From Atlantibacter subterraneus (GTDB taxonomy: Bacteria > Pseudomonadota > Gammaproteobacteria > Enterobacterales > Enterobacteriaceae), in NCBI RefSeq assembly GCF_007570865.1, contig NZ_VLPS01000010.1, positions 153,947 to 217,946 on the forward strand: 64,000 nt of DNA. Direction: 5' to 3'. This document shows, one piece after another, positions 43,907 through 53,340 of this stretch. Position numbers and translations under genes: made by a program. A model generated the notes under the pieces. That model worked only from the letters and a program-made list of their open reading frames with translations, was not told the DNA's origin and did no database searches. Position 1 is the first letter of the stretch. Every line of letters begins with the position of its first letter.

Positions 43907-44704
43907 ATGCATCTGATGGAACGAAGGAATCAAATTCTGGCTGCGCTGACGGAAAAGGGCAGTGTGCAGGTGGCGCATCTGGCAAATAAGTTTGGTATTT
44001 CCGAGGTTACTATCCGCAACGATTTGCGGGAGCTGGAAACCCAGGGGCTGCTTATTCGCTTCCACGGCGGGGCGACTAATCAAATAAATAACTGGGCGCT
44101 GACCGGAAAGCCCAACGGTAATAGCGATAGTCATAACGAAGTAAAACTGGAAGATCGTGCGCTGCTCTCTGCCGATGCCAAAACCCGCATCGCCAATGCC
44201 GCAGCGCGCCTGGTTTCAACCGGCAATAGCGTAATCATCGACAGCGGCAGCACCACGTTAAAAATCGCCCAGCAATTAGCAGACGCCGCAGATTTAATCG
44301 TCGTCACCAATAATTTACCCGCCGCCGAAGTGCTGTCGATTAATCAGCACATCACCCTGGTGTTATGTGGGGGGACCTTCCGTCATAAAACCCGTTCTTT
44401 TCACGGTATGCATGCCGAATCGGTATTAAAAGGCATCGTGGCGGATTATCTGTTTATTGGTGCTGACGGTATTGATATTGATAAAGGCATTACCACCTTT
44501 AACGAAGGTTATGCCATCAGTAAGGTCATGGCGCGGGCAGCAAAAAAAGTGGTGGCGGTACTCGACTCAACCAAGTTTGGCCGGATTGGTTTTAATCCGG
44601 TATTACCGATTAGCGATATTGACGTGCTGATTACCGATGACGGCATCAGCCGTGAGATGGTCACGCTGCTGGAAAACAGAAATATCGACGTAATTATTGT
44701 TTAA
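43907..44704 (+). CDS. DeoR-family sugar-operon repressor
   Basis: Repressor of 265 residues: N-terminal DeoR helix-turn-helix (ERRNQILAALTEKGSVQVAHLANKFGIS in part, about residues 4-57) and a phosphosugar-binding DeoRC domain with DSGSTT and GADGID segments. It resembles GatR/AgaR, which respond to tagatose-type phosphates, and is the last gene of the ten-gene operon, as gatR is in gat operons. Start at 43907 follows GGGGACGCGAAAC; an in-frame ATG at 43916 is an alternative. Its operators are probably the TTTC-rich repeats near 33868-33890. Confidence 0.88.
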   Translation: MHLMERRNQILAALTEKGSVQVAHLANKFGISEVTIRNDLRELETQGLLIRFHGGATNQINNWALTGKPNGNSDSHNEVKLEDRALLSADAKTRIANAAARLVSTGNSVIIDSGSTTLKIAQQLADAADLIVVTNNLPAAEVLSINQHITLVLCGGTFRHKTRSFHGMHAESVLKGIVADYLFIGADGIDIDKGITTFNEGYAISKVMARAAKKVVAVLDSTKFGRIGFNPVLPISDIDVLITDDGISREMVTLLENRNIDVIIV

Positions 44705-44731
44705 CGTGTTGGCAGTATTGCGCGATAAATA

Positions 44732-44765
44732 AAAAAGCCGGTCCGCAATCGCGGACCGGCTTTTT
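44732..44765. terminator. Bidirectional terminator between the DeoR gene and fdhF
   Basis: Perfect 15-bp stem including an A5/T5 border (AAAAAGCCGGTCCGC / GCGGACCGGCTTTTT) and a 4-nt loop between convergent genes. T-runs are present in both reading directions. Confidence 0.92.
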
Positions 44766-44780
44766 ACTATCGGCCAGAAA

Positions 44781-46928
44781 TCAGCCCATTGCGGTTTCCC
44801 GTAAATGGCGTTTCAGCTTGTTGTACTCATTGATCACGTACTGCTCTGCCGCATTCTGATCGGCAATCGGCTCAACGCGCACCGCACAGTACTTGTACTC
44901 CGGCGTTTTGGTAATCGGGCTGAGGTTTTCCGTCACCAGTTCATTACAGGCACCAATCCACCACTGGTAAGTCATATATACCGCGCCTTTGTTCGGGCGA
45001 TCGCTCACCTGAGCGCGGGTAATGACTTTGCCTTTGCGCGAATTCACCCACACCAGCGCTTCATCCTGGATGCCCAGGCGAGCGGCATCGGCGGTGTTGA
45101 TCTGCGCGTAGCCCGGTTCATCCGCCAGCGCAGCCAGCGCGGCGCAGTTACCGGTCATGGAACGGCACGAGTAGTGGCCGACTTCACGCACCGTCGACAG
45201 CACCATCGGGTACTCTTCATTCACGCGATCGAGCGGCGGAGCCCAGTCGCAGGTGAACAATTGCCCCAGACCGTTCGGCGTGGAGAATTTATCCTCGAAC
45301 AGATAATCCGTTCCCTGATCGGCCTCGGAGACATCGCGGCACGGCCACTGGATATAACCCAGCTCGCCCATTTTCTCGTAGGTTGCACCGTAGAAGTCCG
45401 GGCACAATCCGCGCAGCTCATCCCAAATCTCTTTGGTGTTGTTGTAGTGCATCGCATAGCCCATCCGGGTGGCGATTTCACTGATGATCTGCCAGTCGGT
45501 TTTCAGGTCCCACTTCGGTTCCACTGCTTTAAAGAAGCGCTGGAATCCGCGGTCGGCGGCGGTATACACCCCTTCATGTTCCCCCCACGAGGTGGACGGC
45601 AAAATCACATCCGCTTGCGCGGCGGTTTTGGTCATGAAGATATCCTGAACGATCACCAGCTCCAGCCCTTCAAAGGCTTTACGCACCGCTGACAGCTCGG
45701 CATCGGTTTGCAGCGGATCTTCGCCCATGATGTACGCCGCGCGCACTTCGCCATGCTCAACGCGGTGCGGCAGCTCGCTGATGCGATAACCGGTATGCGC
45801 GGGCAGTTCGGACACGCCCCAGGCTTTAGCGAATTTCTCGCGGTGCTCCGGGAACTTGACGTACTGGTAACCCGGATAGGTATCCGGCAGCGCGCCCATA
45901 TCGCATGCGCCCTGAACGTTGTTTTGCCCACGCACCGGGTTGACGCCCACGCTCGGCTTGCCGAGGTTACCGGTCAGCAGCGCCAGGCTGGTCAACGAAC
46001 GCACCGTTTCTACGCCCTGATAGAACTGGGTCACGCCCATGCCCCACAGGATGGTGGCCCGTTCGGATTTGGCATACATCCGCGCGGCCTGGCGGATCTC
46101 ACTGGCCTTCACGCCGGTGATCTCTTCCACGGACTCCGGCGTATAGCCTTCAACGATTTTGCGATACTCCTCGAAGCCTTCGGTACGCGCCGCGACAAAC
46201 GCGTGGTCATACAGATCTTCTTCGATGATCACATGGCCCATGGCGTTCAACAGCGCGATATTGGAGCCGTTTTTTAACGCCAGGTGCATATCGGCAATAC
46301 GCGCGGTTTCGATTTTACGCGGATCGCAGACGATCACTTTCGCCCCTTTCTGCTTCGCCCTGATCACGCGGTTTGCGACGATCGGGTGAGAATCAGCAGG
46401 GTTATAGCCAAACACAAACACTAAATCAGCATCTTCGATACCGACGATGGAGTTACTCATCGCGCCATTACCGACCGACTGGTGCAGACCTGCAACCGAT
46501 GGGCCGTGTCAGACACGTGCGCAGCAATCGACGTTATTGGTTCCAATAACGGCGCGCGCGAATTTTTGCATGATGTAGTTGGTTTCGTTGCCGGTACCCC
46601 GGGACGAACCGGTGGTCATAATAGCGTCCGGACCATATTTGGCTTTGATGGTGCTGAGCTTATCGGCGACATAATTCAGCGCCTCATCCCAGGAAACGGC
46701 TTCCAGCTTCCCGCCGCGTTGGCGACGGATCATAGGCGATTTAAGGCGTGGCGTCAGGATCTGGGTGTCATTGATAAAATCCCACCCGTAATACCCCTTC
46801 AGGCATAAATCCCCCTGATTGGTCTTACCCTGCGCCGGTTCCGCCTTAACGACTTTGCCATTATCGACGACGAGGTTGATCTTGCACCCCGACGCGCAAT
46901 ATGGGCAAACCGTGACGACTTTTTTCAT
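44781..46928 (-). CDS. fdhF: Formate dehydrogenase H, selenocysteine-containing (FdhF)
   Basis: Catalytic subunit of the formate hydrogenlyase complex, oxidising formate to CO2 on a molybdenum bis-MGD centre with one [4Fe-4S] cluster. The reading frame contains an in-frame TGA at 46509-46511, codon 140, in the context CCARV-U-HGPSV exactly as in E. coli FdhF, so it is read as selenocysteine and not as a stop. The 715-codon total equals E. coli FdhF. Cluster cysteines are in VCPYCASGCK and CLKGYYG. The sequence after the TGA is nearly identical to the known SECIS hairpin. A sigma-54 type promoter lies upstream. Automated callers will split this gene in two. Confidence 0.97.
46472..46511 (-). 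promoter_or_regulatory. SECIS element for FdhF selenocysteine-140
   Basis: The stretch starting at the TGA and running about 40 nt downstream (minus strand) includes the GGTTGCAGGTCTGCACC apical part of the E. coli fdhF SECIS, required for SelB-directed UGA decoding. Confidence 0.85.
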
Positions 46929-46995
46929 CCTGGCTCTCCAGTTAATCGTGTTCTTGCAAAACGCAAAACGTCTTTACCTTCTCAACGCCGTATTA

Positions 46996-47012
46996 ATGCA
47001 TATTCCATGCCA
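46996..47012 (-). promoter_or_regulatory. Sigma-54 promoter of fdhF
   Basis: TGGCATG-N4-ATGCAT on the minus strand has the invariant GG and GC dinucleotides at the correct -24/-12 spacing. It lies about 70 bp upstream of the fdhF start, as expected for FhlA-activated transcription. Confidence 0.75.
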
Positions 47013-47080
47013 GCAATATGATTTTATTTAATTCATTGATATTCATATGAAATTTCAGCGAGCTGCCGGGCAACATCCAG

Positions 47081-47145
47081 GATTCGACAAAAGTGTCATG
47101 TCATTATTATCACTTTGACCCATATCGACAGATGGCCTGACACCG
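47081..47145. promoter_or_regulatory. Candidate FhlA upstream activator region
   Basis: Two TCGACA elements (47084-47089 and 47125-47130), each followed by a TGTCA or TGACA-like segment, lie 70-135 bp upstream of the sigma-54 promoter, the usual place for FhlA binding. The motif assignment is from position and symmetry only. Confidence 0.4.
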
Positions 47146-47195
47146 CATCCTAACCCTGACGTCAGAGGGGACACTTTGATGTAGAGCGGTATAAA

Positions 47196-47213
47196 GGGAG
47201 GTTAAAACCTCCC
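47196..47213 (-). terminator. Terminator after the antitoxin gene
   Basis: Perfect 8-bp stem GGGAGGTT / AACCTCCC separated by two bases, followed on the minus strand by TTTAT. It lies 36 bp beyond the antitoxin stop. Confidence 0.55.
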
Positions 47214-47249
47214 GGCGGGGGAGTGGAACGAATGGAAATATCAGGTTTG

Positions 47250-47552
47250 CTAAAGATGAAAACCCAACTGTTCCCCGGTGGGAAGCTTGATATTGATACT
47301 TAATTCACCGCCAAGCGCGTCGACATATCGCTTGAGCGTAGAAAGCCGCAGATCGTTTTTCGGTTTTTCAATTTTGGCGAGCGTGGGTTGTGAAATTCCC
47401 AGCGTTTGAGCCAGCTCGGTTTGCGAAATATTTAGCGCTTCGCGCAGAGCATTCAGGGCAATTTCATGACGAATAATGTCCGCTTTTTCGTGGATACGCC
47501 GTTGGCTTTCCGGGCTCTCTTTAGCCATAAGTTCTTTAAGTGTGGACATCAT
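47250..47552 (-). CDS. HigA-like antitoxin (XRE-family)
   Basis: Antitoxin of 100 residues with a central XRE helix-turn-helix (NALREALNISQTELAQTLGISQPTLAKIE in part, about residues 36-62). It is expected to neutralise the RelE/HigB-like toxin encoded just upstream and to repress the pair. The start overlaps the toxin gene by 17 bp; two tandem ATGs (47552, 47549) follow AGGAG. The toxin-first order is characteristic of HigBA modules. The pair sits between fdhF and nikE on the leftward strand. Confidence 0.85.
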   Translation of the reverse strand: MMSTLKELMAKESPESQRRIHEKADIIRHEIALNALREALNISQTELAQTLGISQPTLAKIEKPKNDLRLSTLKRYVDALGGELSINIKLPTGEQLGFHL

Positions 47553-47901
47553 TTTTCTCCTCTTGCGCCAGATAACGGCGATACTCAGATTCGGCTAGTC
47601 GGATCATTTCTTTGTAAAAGCGTTTCTCATTCACGCCTGTTTTATCGCCCGCACAAAGTACAACGGCACGGCGTAGCGGATCGAAAGCAAAAAACGCGCG
47701 AATGGGGTTTCCGTCATGCTGAATACGCAACTCTTTTAAATTTGGGAAAATGGAGCCGTGAAGCGTATCGGCATACGGACGTCCCAAATGAGGGCCAAAT
47801 TCCTCAAGAATATGCATAGCCGCCAGCACATCTTCACGTAAACTTTCGTGTTGTGCGAACAACCACTCGTCGAAAACATCGGTTGTGATGACTTCCCACA
47901 T
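47536..47901 (-). CDS. HigB-like toxin (Gp49/RelE superfamily)
   Basis: Predicted mRNA-cleaving toxin of 121 residues. Family features: MWEVITTDVFDEWLFAQ at the N-terminus, LGRPYADTLHGSIFPNLKELRI, PIRAFFAFDPLRRAVVLCAGDKTG and the C-terminal EKRFYKEMIRLAESEY. These are typical of phage-derived Gp49-like HigB proteins. A long palindrome just upstream (47911-47955) is a convincing autoregulatory operator. The module occupies the place where nikR follows nikE in E. coli. Confidence 0.85.
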   Translation of the reverse strand: MWEVITTDVFDEWLFAQHESLREDVLAAMHILEEFGPHLGRPYADTLHGSIFPNLKELRIQHDGNPIRAFFAFDPLRRAVVLCAGDKTGVNEKRFYKEMIRLAESEYRRYLAQEEKNDVHT

Positions 47902-47910
47902 GTCGCTACT

Positions 47911-47955
47911 CCATAGCCAATAAGCTATAGCAAAGTTATAGCTTTTTGGCTATGG
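47911..47955. promoter_or_regulatory. Toxin-antitoxin operator palindrome
   Basis: 20-bp arms (CCATAGCCAATAAGCTATAG and its complement, two mismatches) with a 5-bp centre, 10 bp upstream of the toxin start. It contains nested AGCTATA and AGCCATA repeats, suggesting two antitoxin dimers bind. Confidence 0.8.
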
Positions 47956-48021
47956 CTACCATGCGCAAATTTCTGACTTATTTGCTACTGTCAGCAAAAT
48001 AGAGATGTTGAGGCAATGCCG

Positions 48022-48882
48022 TTACGCACTGACCAAATGAGGCCTCAACGCTGGCGAGGCATTATCGCTGACCAGCGTAAGCCCCGGTCCGCGCGGTTCC
48101 CGGCGTGTCGGGAACGCGGGCAGCACGGCGCGTTGTAACGCCAGGCCCGGTGCGCTGGCAAACGCCACTGGCGAAGTCACCGGCAGAGTTTCGACGATTT
48201 CACCGCCCTCCATCACCATCACCCGCTGGCAAAACCGCTCTACCAAACGTAGATCGTGAGTGATAAACAGACACGCGGTGTGGTACTGCTGCTGTAAGTT
48301 TTTCAGCAGTTGTATGATGTTCGCTTGCAGCACCAAATCCAGATTCGACACCGCTTCGTCAAGAATTAACAGCTTCGGCTCCACAACCATCGCCCGGGCG
48401 AGGCACACCCGTTGAAGCTGGCCGCCGCTCAGCTGCGGTGGCCGTTTATCCAGCAGACCGGCGTCCAGTTCGGTCGCTGCCATCACCCGGGTAATGCGTT
48501 CGTTTTGCTGTGCAGTTGAGAGTTTCAGCAAGTGGCGCAGCGGCTCGCGGATAATCTCGCGCACCGTACGGCGCGGGTTAGCGGCGCTGATGGCGTCCTG
48601 AAACACCATCTGGATCTCCCGACGAAAGGCGCGCATCTCGTCGCCTTTCAGCGTGGAAAGGGGCTTATTACGCCAACAAATATCGCCCGAGGTCGGGGTT
48701 TCCAGGCCAATCAGCAGACGCGCCAGAGTGCTTTTCCCGCAGCCGCTGCTGCCCAGCAGCGCCACGCTTTCGCCTTCGCTGACCGCCAGCGAAATACCGT
48801 TCAGCACCTGATGATGGTGCTGAACGGTCAGCCCCATTCGCCCGTAGCGGTGCGAAACGTTCGAAACCGATAACAGTGTCAT
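48022..48882 (-). CDS. nikE: Nickel ABC transporter ATPase NikE
   Basis: Second ATPase of the Nik nickel importer, 286 residues. Walker A GSSGCGKST (about residue 45), signature LSGGQLQR, Walker B LLILDEAVSNLD and the switch histidine in FITHDLRLVERF. The core matches E. coli NikE (268 residues) but the C-terminus carries about 20 extra residues after AVLPAFPTRR, ending RPHLVSA. Start overlaps nikD stop by one base. In E. coli nikR follows; here a toxin-antitoxin module follows and no nikR is seen. Confidence 0.94.
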   Translation of the reverse strand: MTLLSVSNVSHRYGRMGLTVQHHHQVLNGISLAVSEGESVALLGSSGCGKSTLARLLIGLETPTSGDICWRNKPLSTLKGDEMRAFRREIQMVFQDAISAANPRRTVREIIREPLRHLLKLSTAQQNERITRVMAATELDAGLLDKRPPQLSGGQLQRVCLARAMVVEPKLLILDEAVSNLDLVLQANIIQLLKNLQQQYHTACLFITHDLRLVERFCQRVMVMEGGEIVETLPVTSPVAFASAPGLALQRAVLPAFPTRREPRGPGLTLVSDNASPALRPHLVSA

Positions 48883-49640
48883 TACGCTAACTCCATGCCA
48901 TACAGCGCCAGATGCGCCGATACCAGATTGCGGGTCACCGGGTGCTGCGGCGCGCGAAACAGCGTTTGCACGTCGCCCCGTTCGACAATTTTGCCGTTTT
49001 CCATCACCGCCACATCGTCAGCCAGCCGCGCCACCACGCCCATATCGTGAGTGACCAGCAGCATGCCGGGCGCATGCTGCCGCATCTGATCCTCCAGCAG
49101 TTGCAGGATCCGCGCCTGCGCCAGCGCGTCGAGATCGGTAGTGGGTTCGTCGGCAATAATAAACGGCGCATCGCTCAGTACCGCCAGCGCGATCATCATG
49201 CGCTGGAGCATCCCGCCGCTCATCTCAAACGGGTACAGCCCCAGCACCCGTTCGGCTTCCTCCAGCCCAACAGATTGCAGTGTGGCGATAAGCGTGGCGT
49301 CATCCAGGGTTTTGCCCAGCGCCCGACAGGTCTCTTTAGCATGGGTTGCCATGGTAAACAGCGGATTAAAGGCGCTGCGCGGGTTCTGCATGATGGTCGC
49401 CACCTGCCTGCCGCGCAGCGATTGCGGCGTTACGGTCTGCCCGTTCAGCGCCAGCTCGCCTGCGGTTTGCCGCACCCCGGCGGGCAGGACGCCCAGCGCG
49501 GCGGCGCAGGTGAGAGATTTCCCGCTGCCGCTGCCGCCGACCAGCGCCAGCACGCGCCCGGAGCGCAGCGTCAGCGAGACGCCATGCACCAGCGGGCGTT
49601 CCGCTGCCAGCGTGATGTTGTGCAATTCAAGTTGTGACAT
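48882..49640 (-). CDS. nikD: Nickel ABC transporter ATPase NikD
   Basis: First ATPase of the nickel importer, 252 residues (E. coli 254). Walker [10 protein letters not shown], signature [13 protein letters not shown], Walker [15 protein letters not shown] and [13 protein letters not shown]. It forms a heterodimer with NikE beneath the NikBC channel. ATG and TGA overlap by one base with the flanking genes, giving translational coupling along nikABCDE. Confidence 0.94.
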   Translation of the reverse strand: MSQLELHNITLAAERPLVHGVSLTLRSGRVLALVGGSGSGKSLTCAAALGVLPAGVRQTAGELALNGQTVTPQSLRGRQVATIMQNPRSAFNPLFTMATHAKETCRALGKTLDDATLIATLQSVGLEEAERVLGLYPFEMSGGMLQRMMIALAVLSDAPFIIADEPTTDLDALAQARILQLLEDQMRQHAPGMLLVTHDMGVVARLADDVAVMENGKIVERGDVQTLFRAPQHPVTRNLVSAHLALYGMELA

Positions 49641-50473
49641 CAGTGGCTATGCTCCATGGCAAGATGCGGATCCAACTGGTCGCGCAGCGCGTCGCCCAGC
49701 AGGTTAAAGGTCATCACGCTGATAAACAGCGCCAGCCCTGGCCAGAACATCTGCATCGGCTGGGTCCAGATGTACTGGCGAGCGTCGTTGATCATCACGC
49801 CCCATTCCGGCGTCGGCGCGCTGACGCCCAGCCCAAGGAACGACATGCCCGCTACGTGCAGCATCATATGGCCGATATCCAGCGTCGCCAGCACCAGCAG
49901 CGAGGGCATCACCGCACCGGCGAGATGATCGAAAAACAGATGCCAGCGGTTCGCGCCGCTCATCCGCGCCGCCAGCACGAATTCCCGATGGCGCAGCGAA
50001 ATCACGATGCTGCGCACCATCCGCGCGTACCAGGCCCAGTGGGACAGGGCAATGGCGAGGATCACGTTTACCAGCCCGGTGCCCAGCACGCCCACCATAA
50101 AAAACGACAGAATCGAGGTGGGGAAGGTCATAAACATATCGGTGGTGCGCATCAGCAACTGGTCGGCCCGCCCGCCCATCAGCCCGGCGCTGCCGCCCAC
50201 CACCAGCCCCAGCGTTAATACCAGCAACAGACAGGCCAGCACCGATCCCAGCGACACCCGCGTCGCCGCCAGCAGACGAGAAAAAATATCGCGCCCCAGA
50301 TGATCGGTGCCCAGCCAGTGGGTGCCGTCCGGCGGCAGCAGACGCTGCGGCAAATCAATAGCCAGCGGATCGAACGGCAGCCACCACTGGCTGGTCAGGG
50401 CGATGGTCATCAGCAGCGCCAGAGAGAGCAGCGCCAGGCGCACCGGCCAACGCGCCGTACGGATAAAATTCAC
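49640..50473 (-). CDS. nikC: Nickel ABC transporter permease NikC
   Basis: Inner-membrane permease, 277 residues, as E. coli NikC. It shows the dipeptide/nickel-family entry segment [27 protein letters not shown] in part, and the EAA-type loop around [20 protein letters not shown]. Overlaps nikB by 4 bp. It pairs with NikB to form the nickel channel. Confidence 0.94.
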   Translation of the reverse strand: MNFIRTARWPVRLALLSLALLMTIALTSQWWLPFDPLAIDLPQRLLPPDGTHWLGTDHLGRDIFSRLLAATRVSLGSVLACLLLVLTLGLVVGGSAGLMGGRADQLLMRTTDMFMTFPTSILSFFMVGVLGTGLVNVILAIALSHWAWYARMVRSIVISLRHREFVLAARMSGANRWHLFFDHLAGAVMPSLLVLATLDIGHMMLHVAGMSFLGLGVSAPTPEWGVMINDARQYIWTQPMQMFWPGLALFISVMTFNLLGDALRDQLDPHLAMEHSH

Positions 50474-51414
50474 GAGTGCGCTCCTTCATGGCGGCGAATA
50501 CGCGGATCGAGCGCGGCATTCAGCAAATCAACGCTGAGATTACAGATAACAAACACGCCCACCATCATCAGGGTAAAGCACTGGATCACCGGATAATCGC
50601 GATTAAAAATCGCCGATACCGCATAGCGCCCGACGCCGGGCCAGGCGAAGATATTTTCGATAATCATGGTGCCGCCAATCAGCTCGCCGATATGCATGCC
50701 CACCGCCGTTACCATCGGCAGCGTGGCGTTGCGCAGCACGTGCCGCCGCTCGGTTTGCCGGTCGCTCAGCCCGCGCAGTTTCGCCCAGGTGACATGACGC
50801 TGGCCCGCCGCATCCAGCATGCTGGCGCGCAGCAGGCGGGCGTTGATCGCCAGCGACATAAAGGCGATAGACACCGCCGGTAAAATGATGTGCTGCCAGC
50901 CGCCGTAACCCAGCGCGGGCAGCCATTGCAGATGGACCGAAAACAGCATCACCAGTAAAAAGGCGAGCCAGAAGTTGGGCATTGACACGCCCAGAAAGGC
51001 GATCAGCCGCACGAGGTAATCCGGCAGCCGGTCGCGGTAGCGCGCCGCCCAGATGCCGAGTGGCACCGAGGTCACCAGAATCAACGCCAGCGCGAAGCCT
51101 GCCAGCTGGAGCGTGGCCGGGAAAAAGCGCAGCAAATCGTCCAGCACCGGGCGCTGGGTGGCGAACGACACGCCGAAATCGAGATGCAGGGCGTTCCACA
51201 GCCAGCGGCCATACTGCACCGGCAGCGGCTGGTCGAGCCCGAGCATCTTGTGGGTCGAGGCCACCAGCTCCGGCGTCGGTGGCAGGTTAGACAGCCGTAA
51301 ATAATCCATCGCCGGGTCACCGCTGCCGAGGCGCAGCAGCAGAAAGATAATCAGCGACGCCGCCAGCAGCATCGGGACCAGCAGCGCAACGCGCCACAAA
51401 ATATAACGTAGCAT
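50470..51414 (-). CDS. nikB: Nickel ABC transporter permease NikB
   Basis: Inner-membrane permease, 314 residues as in E. coli. N-terminus [35 protein letters not shown] is typical of DppB-type permeases; the EAA loop is [24 protein letters not shown]. It begins at the nikA stop with a one-base overlap. Confidence 0.94.
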   Translation of the reverse strand: MLRYILWRVALLVPMLLAASLIIFLLLRLGSGDPAMDYLRLSNLPPTPELVASTHKMLGLDQPLPVQYGRWLWNALHLDFGVSFATQRPVLDDLLRFFPATLQLAGFALALILVTSVPLGIWAARYRDRLPDYLVRLIAFLGVSMPNFWLAFLLVMLFSVHLQWLPALGYGGWQHIILPAVSIAFMSLAINARLLRASMLDAAGQRHVTWAKLRGLSDRQTERRHVLRNATLPMVTAVGMHIGELIGGTMIIENIFAWPGVGRYAVSAIFNRDYPVIQCFTLMMVGVFVICNLSVDLLNAALDPRIRRHEGAHS

Positions 51415-52985
51415 CAGGGCGTTACCGGCTTGATCTGTTCAAACGGAATATCCGAGGACATTGGCGCGAAGGGCAGCGCGCCCCACTGCGGCTGGGAAAC
51501 GGTCATCAGGGAAACGTAGCTCAGCGGCAGATACACCGCGCTTTGATGCAGGCGAGTCAGCACGTCGCGGTACAGTGCTTTGCGCTGGGTCTCATCGGTG
51601 CCGGTAAGGATCTGGCCGATTTCCGCATCGATTTGCGCCTTATCCGGCAGGCCGAGCTGGGCCTGATAATCGGCGTGGGACGGGACGCGCATTGAACTCA
51701 TAAAGGCATGCGGATCGAACGGCGCGCCCCAGGTGCTGTTGAAAATCATATCGAAGCGGCCATCGCGCTGGCGGGCGTCAATGCTGCTCTCTTCTTCGCC
51801 CACCAGTTTTACGTCAACGCCCACCTGGCGCAGGTTGGCCTGGATTACTTCCGCCATCGATTTATTTAGCGCGTCGGTGCCGATAAACGCCAGCTCCAGG
51901 CGCAGCGGCTGGCCCGATTTTTCGCGGATCTGCTGGCCGGCGGGCAGCGTCCAACCGGCGTTTTCCAGCAGCGATTTGGCCTTTTCGGGATCGTAGTGGC
52001 GCGGCGTCAGGCCAATATTAGCGTAGGGTACACTCGGGGCGAACAGCGTATCCGCCACCTGTTGGGTACCGTACAGCACGCTATCAACTAACGTCTTTTT
52101 ATCCACTGCATAGTTCAGCGCTTCCCGCACCGCCTGTTCGCGGGTGGGCGATTTCGCGGAGTTGAGCGCCAGCATCACAGTTTCCACCGGGGCGGAAAGC
52201 TGGGTTTTCCACTGTGGGTTATGGCTGAAGCGCTCGAAGGTGTCCAGCGGCAGCAGCCCTTCGTCGCCGTACATCAGGTCAATTTCGCCGGTTTCAAACG
52301 CCACTGCGCGGCTGGTGGGGTCGGCAATCACTTTGATGGTGACTTTATCCAGCGCCGGTTTGTTTCCCCAGTAATGATCGTTACGCACAAACACATCGTA
52401 CTGATTAAGCTTGCTTTCCTGGAGCACCCACGGCCCGGTGCCAATTGGCGAGAGAATGCCGTCTTTGGTTCCGCCCTGTTTAAACTGCGACGGCGCGATA
52501 AAGCGGAACGGGCGCGGCAGCGCCAGCTCTTGCAGGAACGGGTAATAGGCACCTTTTAACTCGATTTGCAGACGGTGTTCATCCAGCGCTTTCACGTCGA
52601 CGATCTGGTTCGCCAGCTCCAGCCAGGCGTGACGCGGGCGGTTATCCAGCACCGCGCGGAAGTTGGCTTCGGCGGCCTGGGCGTTAAAGGGTTCACCATT
52701 GGAAAACGTCACGTTATCGCGCAGGGTGAAAATCCACTGCTTACCGTCGGCGGAATGTGTCCAGGAAGTGGCCAGCCACGGCGCGATGCTGCCGTCAGCC
52801 TGATATTTCACCAGGGGTTCGTACACCATACTCTGGGCGAACATTTGGTTCGGTGTATATAAGTGGGGGTTAAGCGGCCCCACGTTTACCGGCCAGGCGG
52901 TGGTAATTTCCTGCGGTGTCGCAGCGCCAGCCATCAATGAAACACATGCCAGCAATACCGTTAAACAGTGCCGTAAAGTAAACAA
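51414..52985 (-). CDS. nikA: Nickel-binding periplasmic protein NikA
   Basis: Solute receptor that captures nickel, probably as a small chelate, in the periplasm. 523 residues (E. coli 524), with signal peptide [21 protein letters not shown]. Strong matches to E. coli Nik[36 protein letters not shown] and the C-terminal [13 protein letters not shown]. First gene of nikABCDE. A NikR-type box and an FNR-type site lie 40-90 bp upstream, so expression should be anaerobic and nickel-repressed. Supplies nickel to [NiFe]-hydrogenases, matching fdhF and hyp genes in the window. Confidence 0.95.
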   Translation of the reverse strand: MFTLRHCLTVLLACVSLMAGAATPQEITTAWPVNVGPLNPHLYTPNQMFAQSMVYEPLVKYQADGSIAPWLATSWTHSADGKQWIFTLRDNVTFSNGEPFNAQAAEANFRAVLDNRPRHAWLELANQIVDVKALDEHRLQIELKGAYYPFLQELALPRPFRFIAPSQFKQGGTKDGILSPIGTGPWVLQESKLNQYDVFVRNDHYWGNKPALDKVTIKVIADPTSRAVAFETGEIDLMYGDEGLLPLDTFERFSHNPQWKTQLSAPVETVMLALNSAKSPTREQAVREALNYAVDKKTLVDSVLYGTQQVADTLFAPSVPYANIGLTPRHYDPEKAKSLLENAGWTLPAGQQIREKSGQPLRLELAFIGTDALNKSMAEVIQANLRQVGVDVKLVGEEESSIDARQRDGRFDMIFNSTWGAPFDPHAFMSSMRVPSHADYQAQLGLPDKAQIDAEIGQILTGTDETQRKALYRDVLTRLHQSAVYLPLSYVSLMTVSQPQWGALPFAPMSSDIPFEQIKPVTP

Positions 52986-53024
52986 AGGACTACTCCTTGC
53001 GGAATAAGGGGGGGCTAAAAATGA

Positions 53025-53052
53025 GTATGATGATTTTATGAAAACTGCATAC
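53025..53052. promoter_or_regulatory. NikR operator
   Basis: GTATGA-N16-GCATAC matches the E. coli NikR operator GTATGA-N16-TCATAC at 11 of 12 positions, with exact spacing, 40 bp upstream of nikA. Confidence 0.8.
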
Positions 53053-53059
53053 GCGGGCG

Positions 53060-53073
53060 TTGTTCTGGATCAA
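53060..53073. promoter_or_regulatory. FNR site upstream of nikA
   Basis: TTGTT-N4-ATCAA matches the FNR consensus TTGAT-N4-ATCAA at 9 of 10 positions and lies next to the NikR box, the same arrangement as in E. coli nikA. Confidence 0.7.
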
Positions 53074-53227
53074 CCTTAGGCAAACTGATAACTGGTCGGC
53101 GTTTTTAGCGGCAAATTATCAATTTTTTATATTTATTTGGCGGTTTTTTGATATCCCTGGTTTACACAGGCCATTGTTCGCGGCTTAATAACCGCGTTTT
53201 CATTCACAGTTAACAGGTCTGTTATTG

Positions 53228-53338
53228 ATGAATAGTTATCGACCCGCCTTTCTCCGCCAGTCCCTGTCTGCTGTGATGATCCTCTGCGGTTTTGGCCCGC
53301 GCTGCCGCCGCCTCACATCCATCAAAAAAGACAGATAA
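53228..53338 (+). CDS. Possible 36-residue leader ORF
   Basis: Small open frame starting MNSYRPAFLRQSLSAVMIL and ending SIKKDR, with its stop 2 bp before the transglutaminase ATG. It is basic with a short hydrophobic stretch. The ribosome site upstream is poor (ACAGG), but the downstream gene also lacks a clear one, so translational coupling would make sense. Not recognised; could be chance. Confidence 0.3.
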   Translation: MNSYRPAFLRQSLSAVMILCGFGPRCRRLTSIKKDR

Positions 53339-53340
53339 CT

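Noticed and set aside
46509..46511. In-frame TGA in fdhF as a nonsense mutation
   Set aside because: The codon is the known selenocysteine position (140) in the conserved CCARV-U-HGPS context with a matching SECIS; the full length equals E. coli FdhF.
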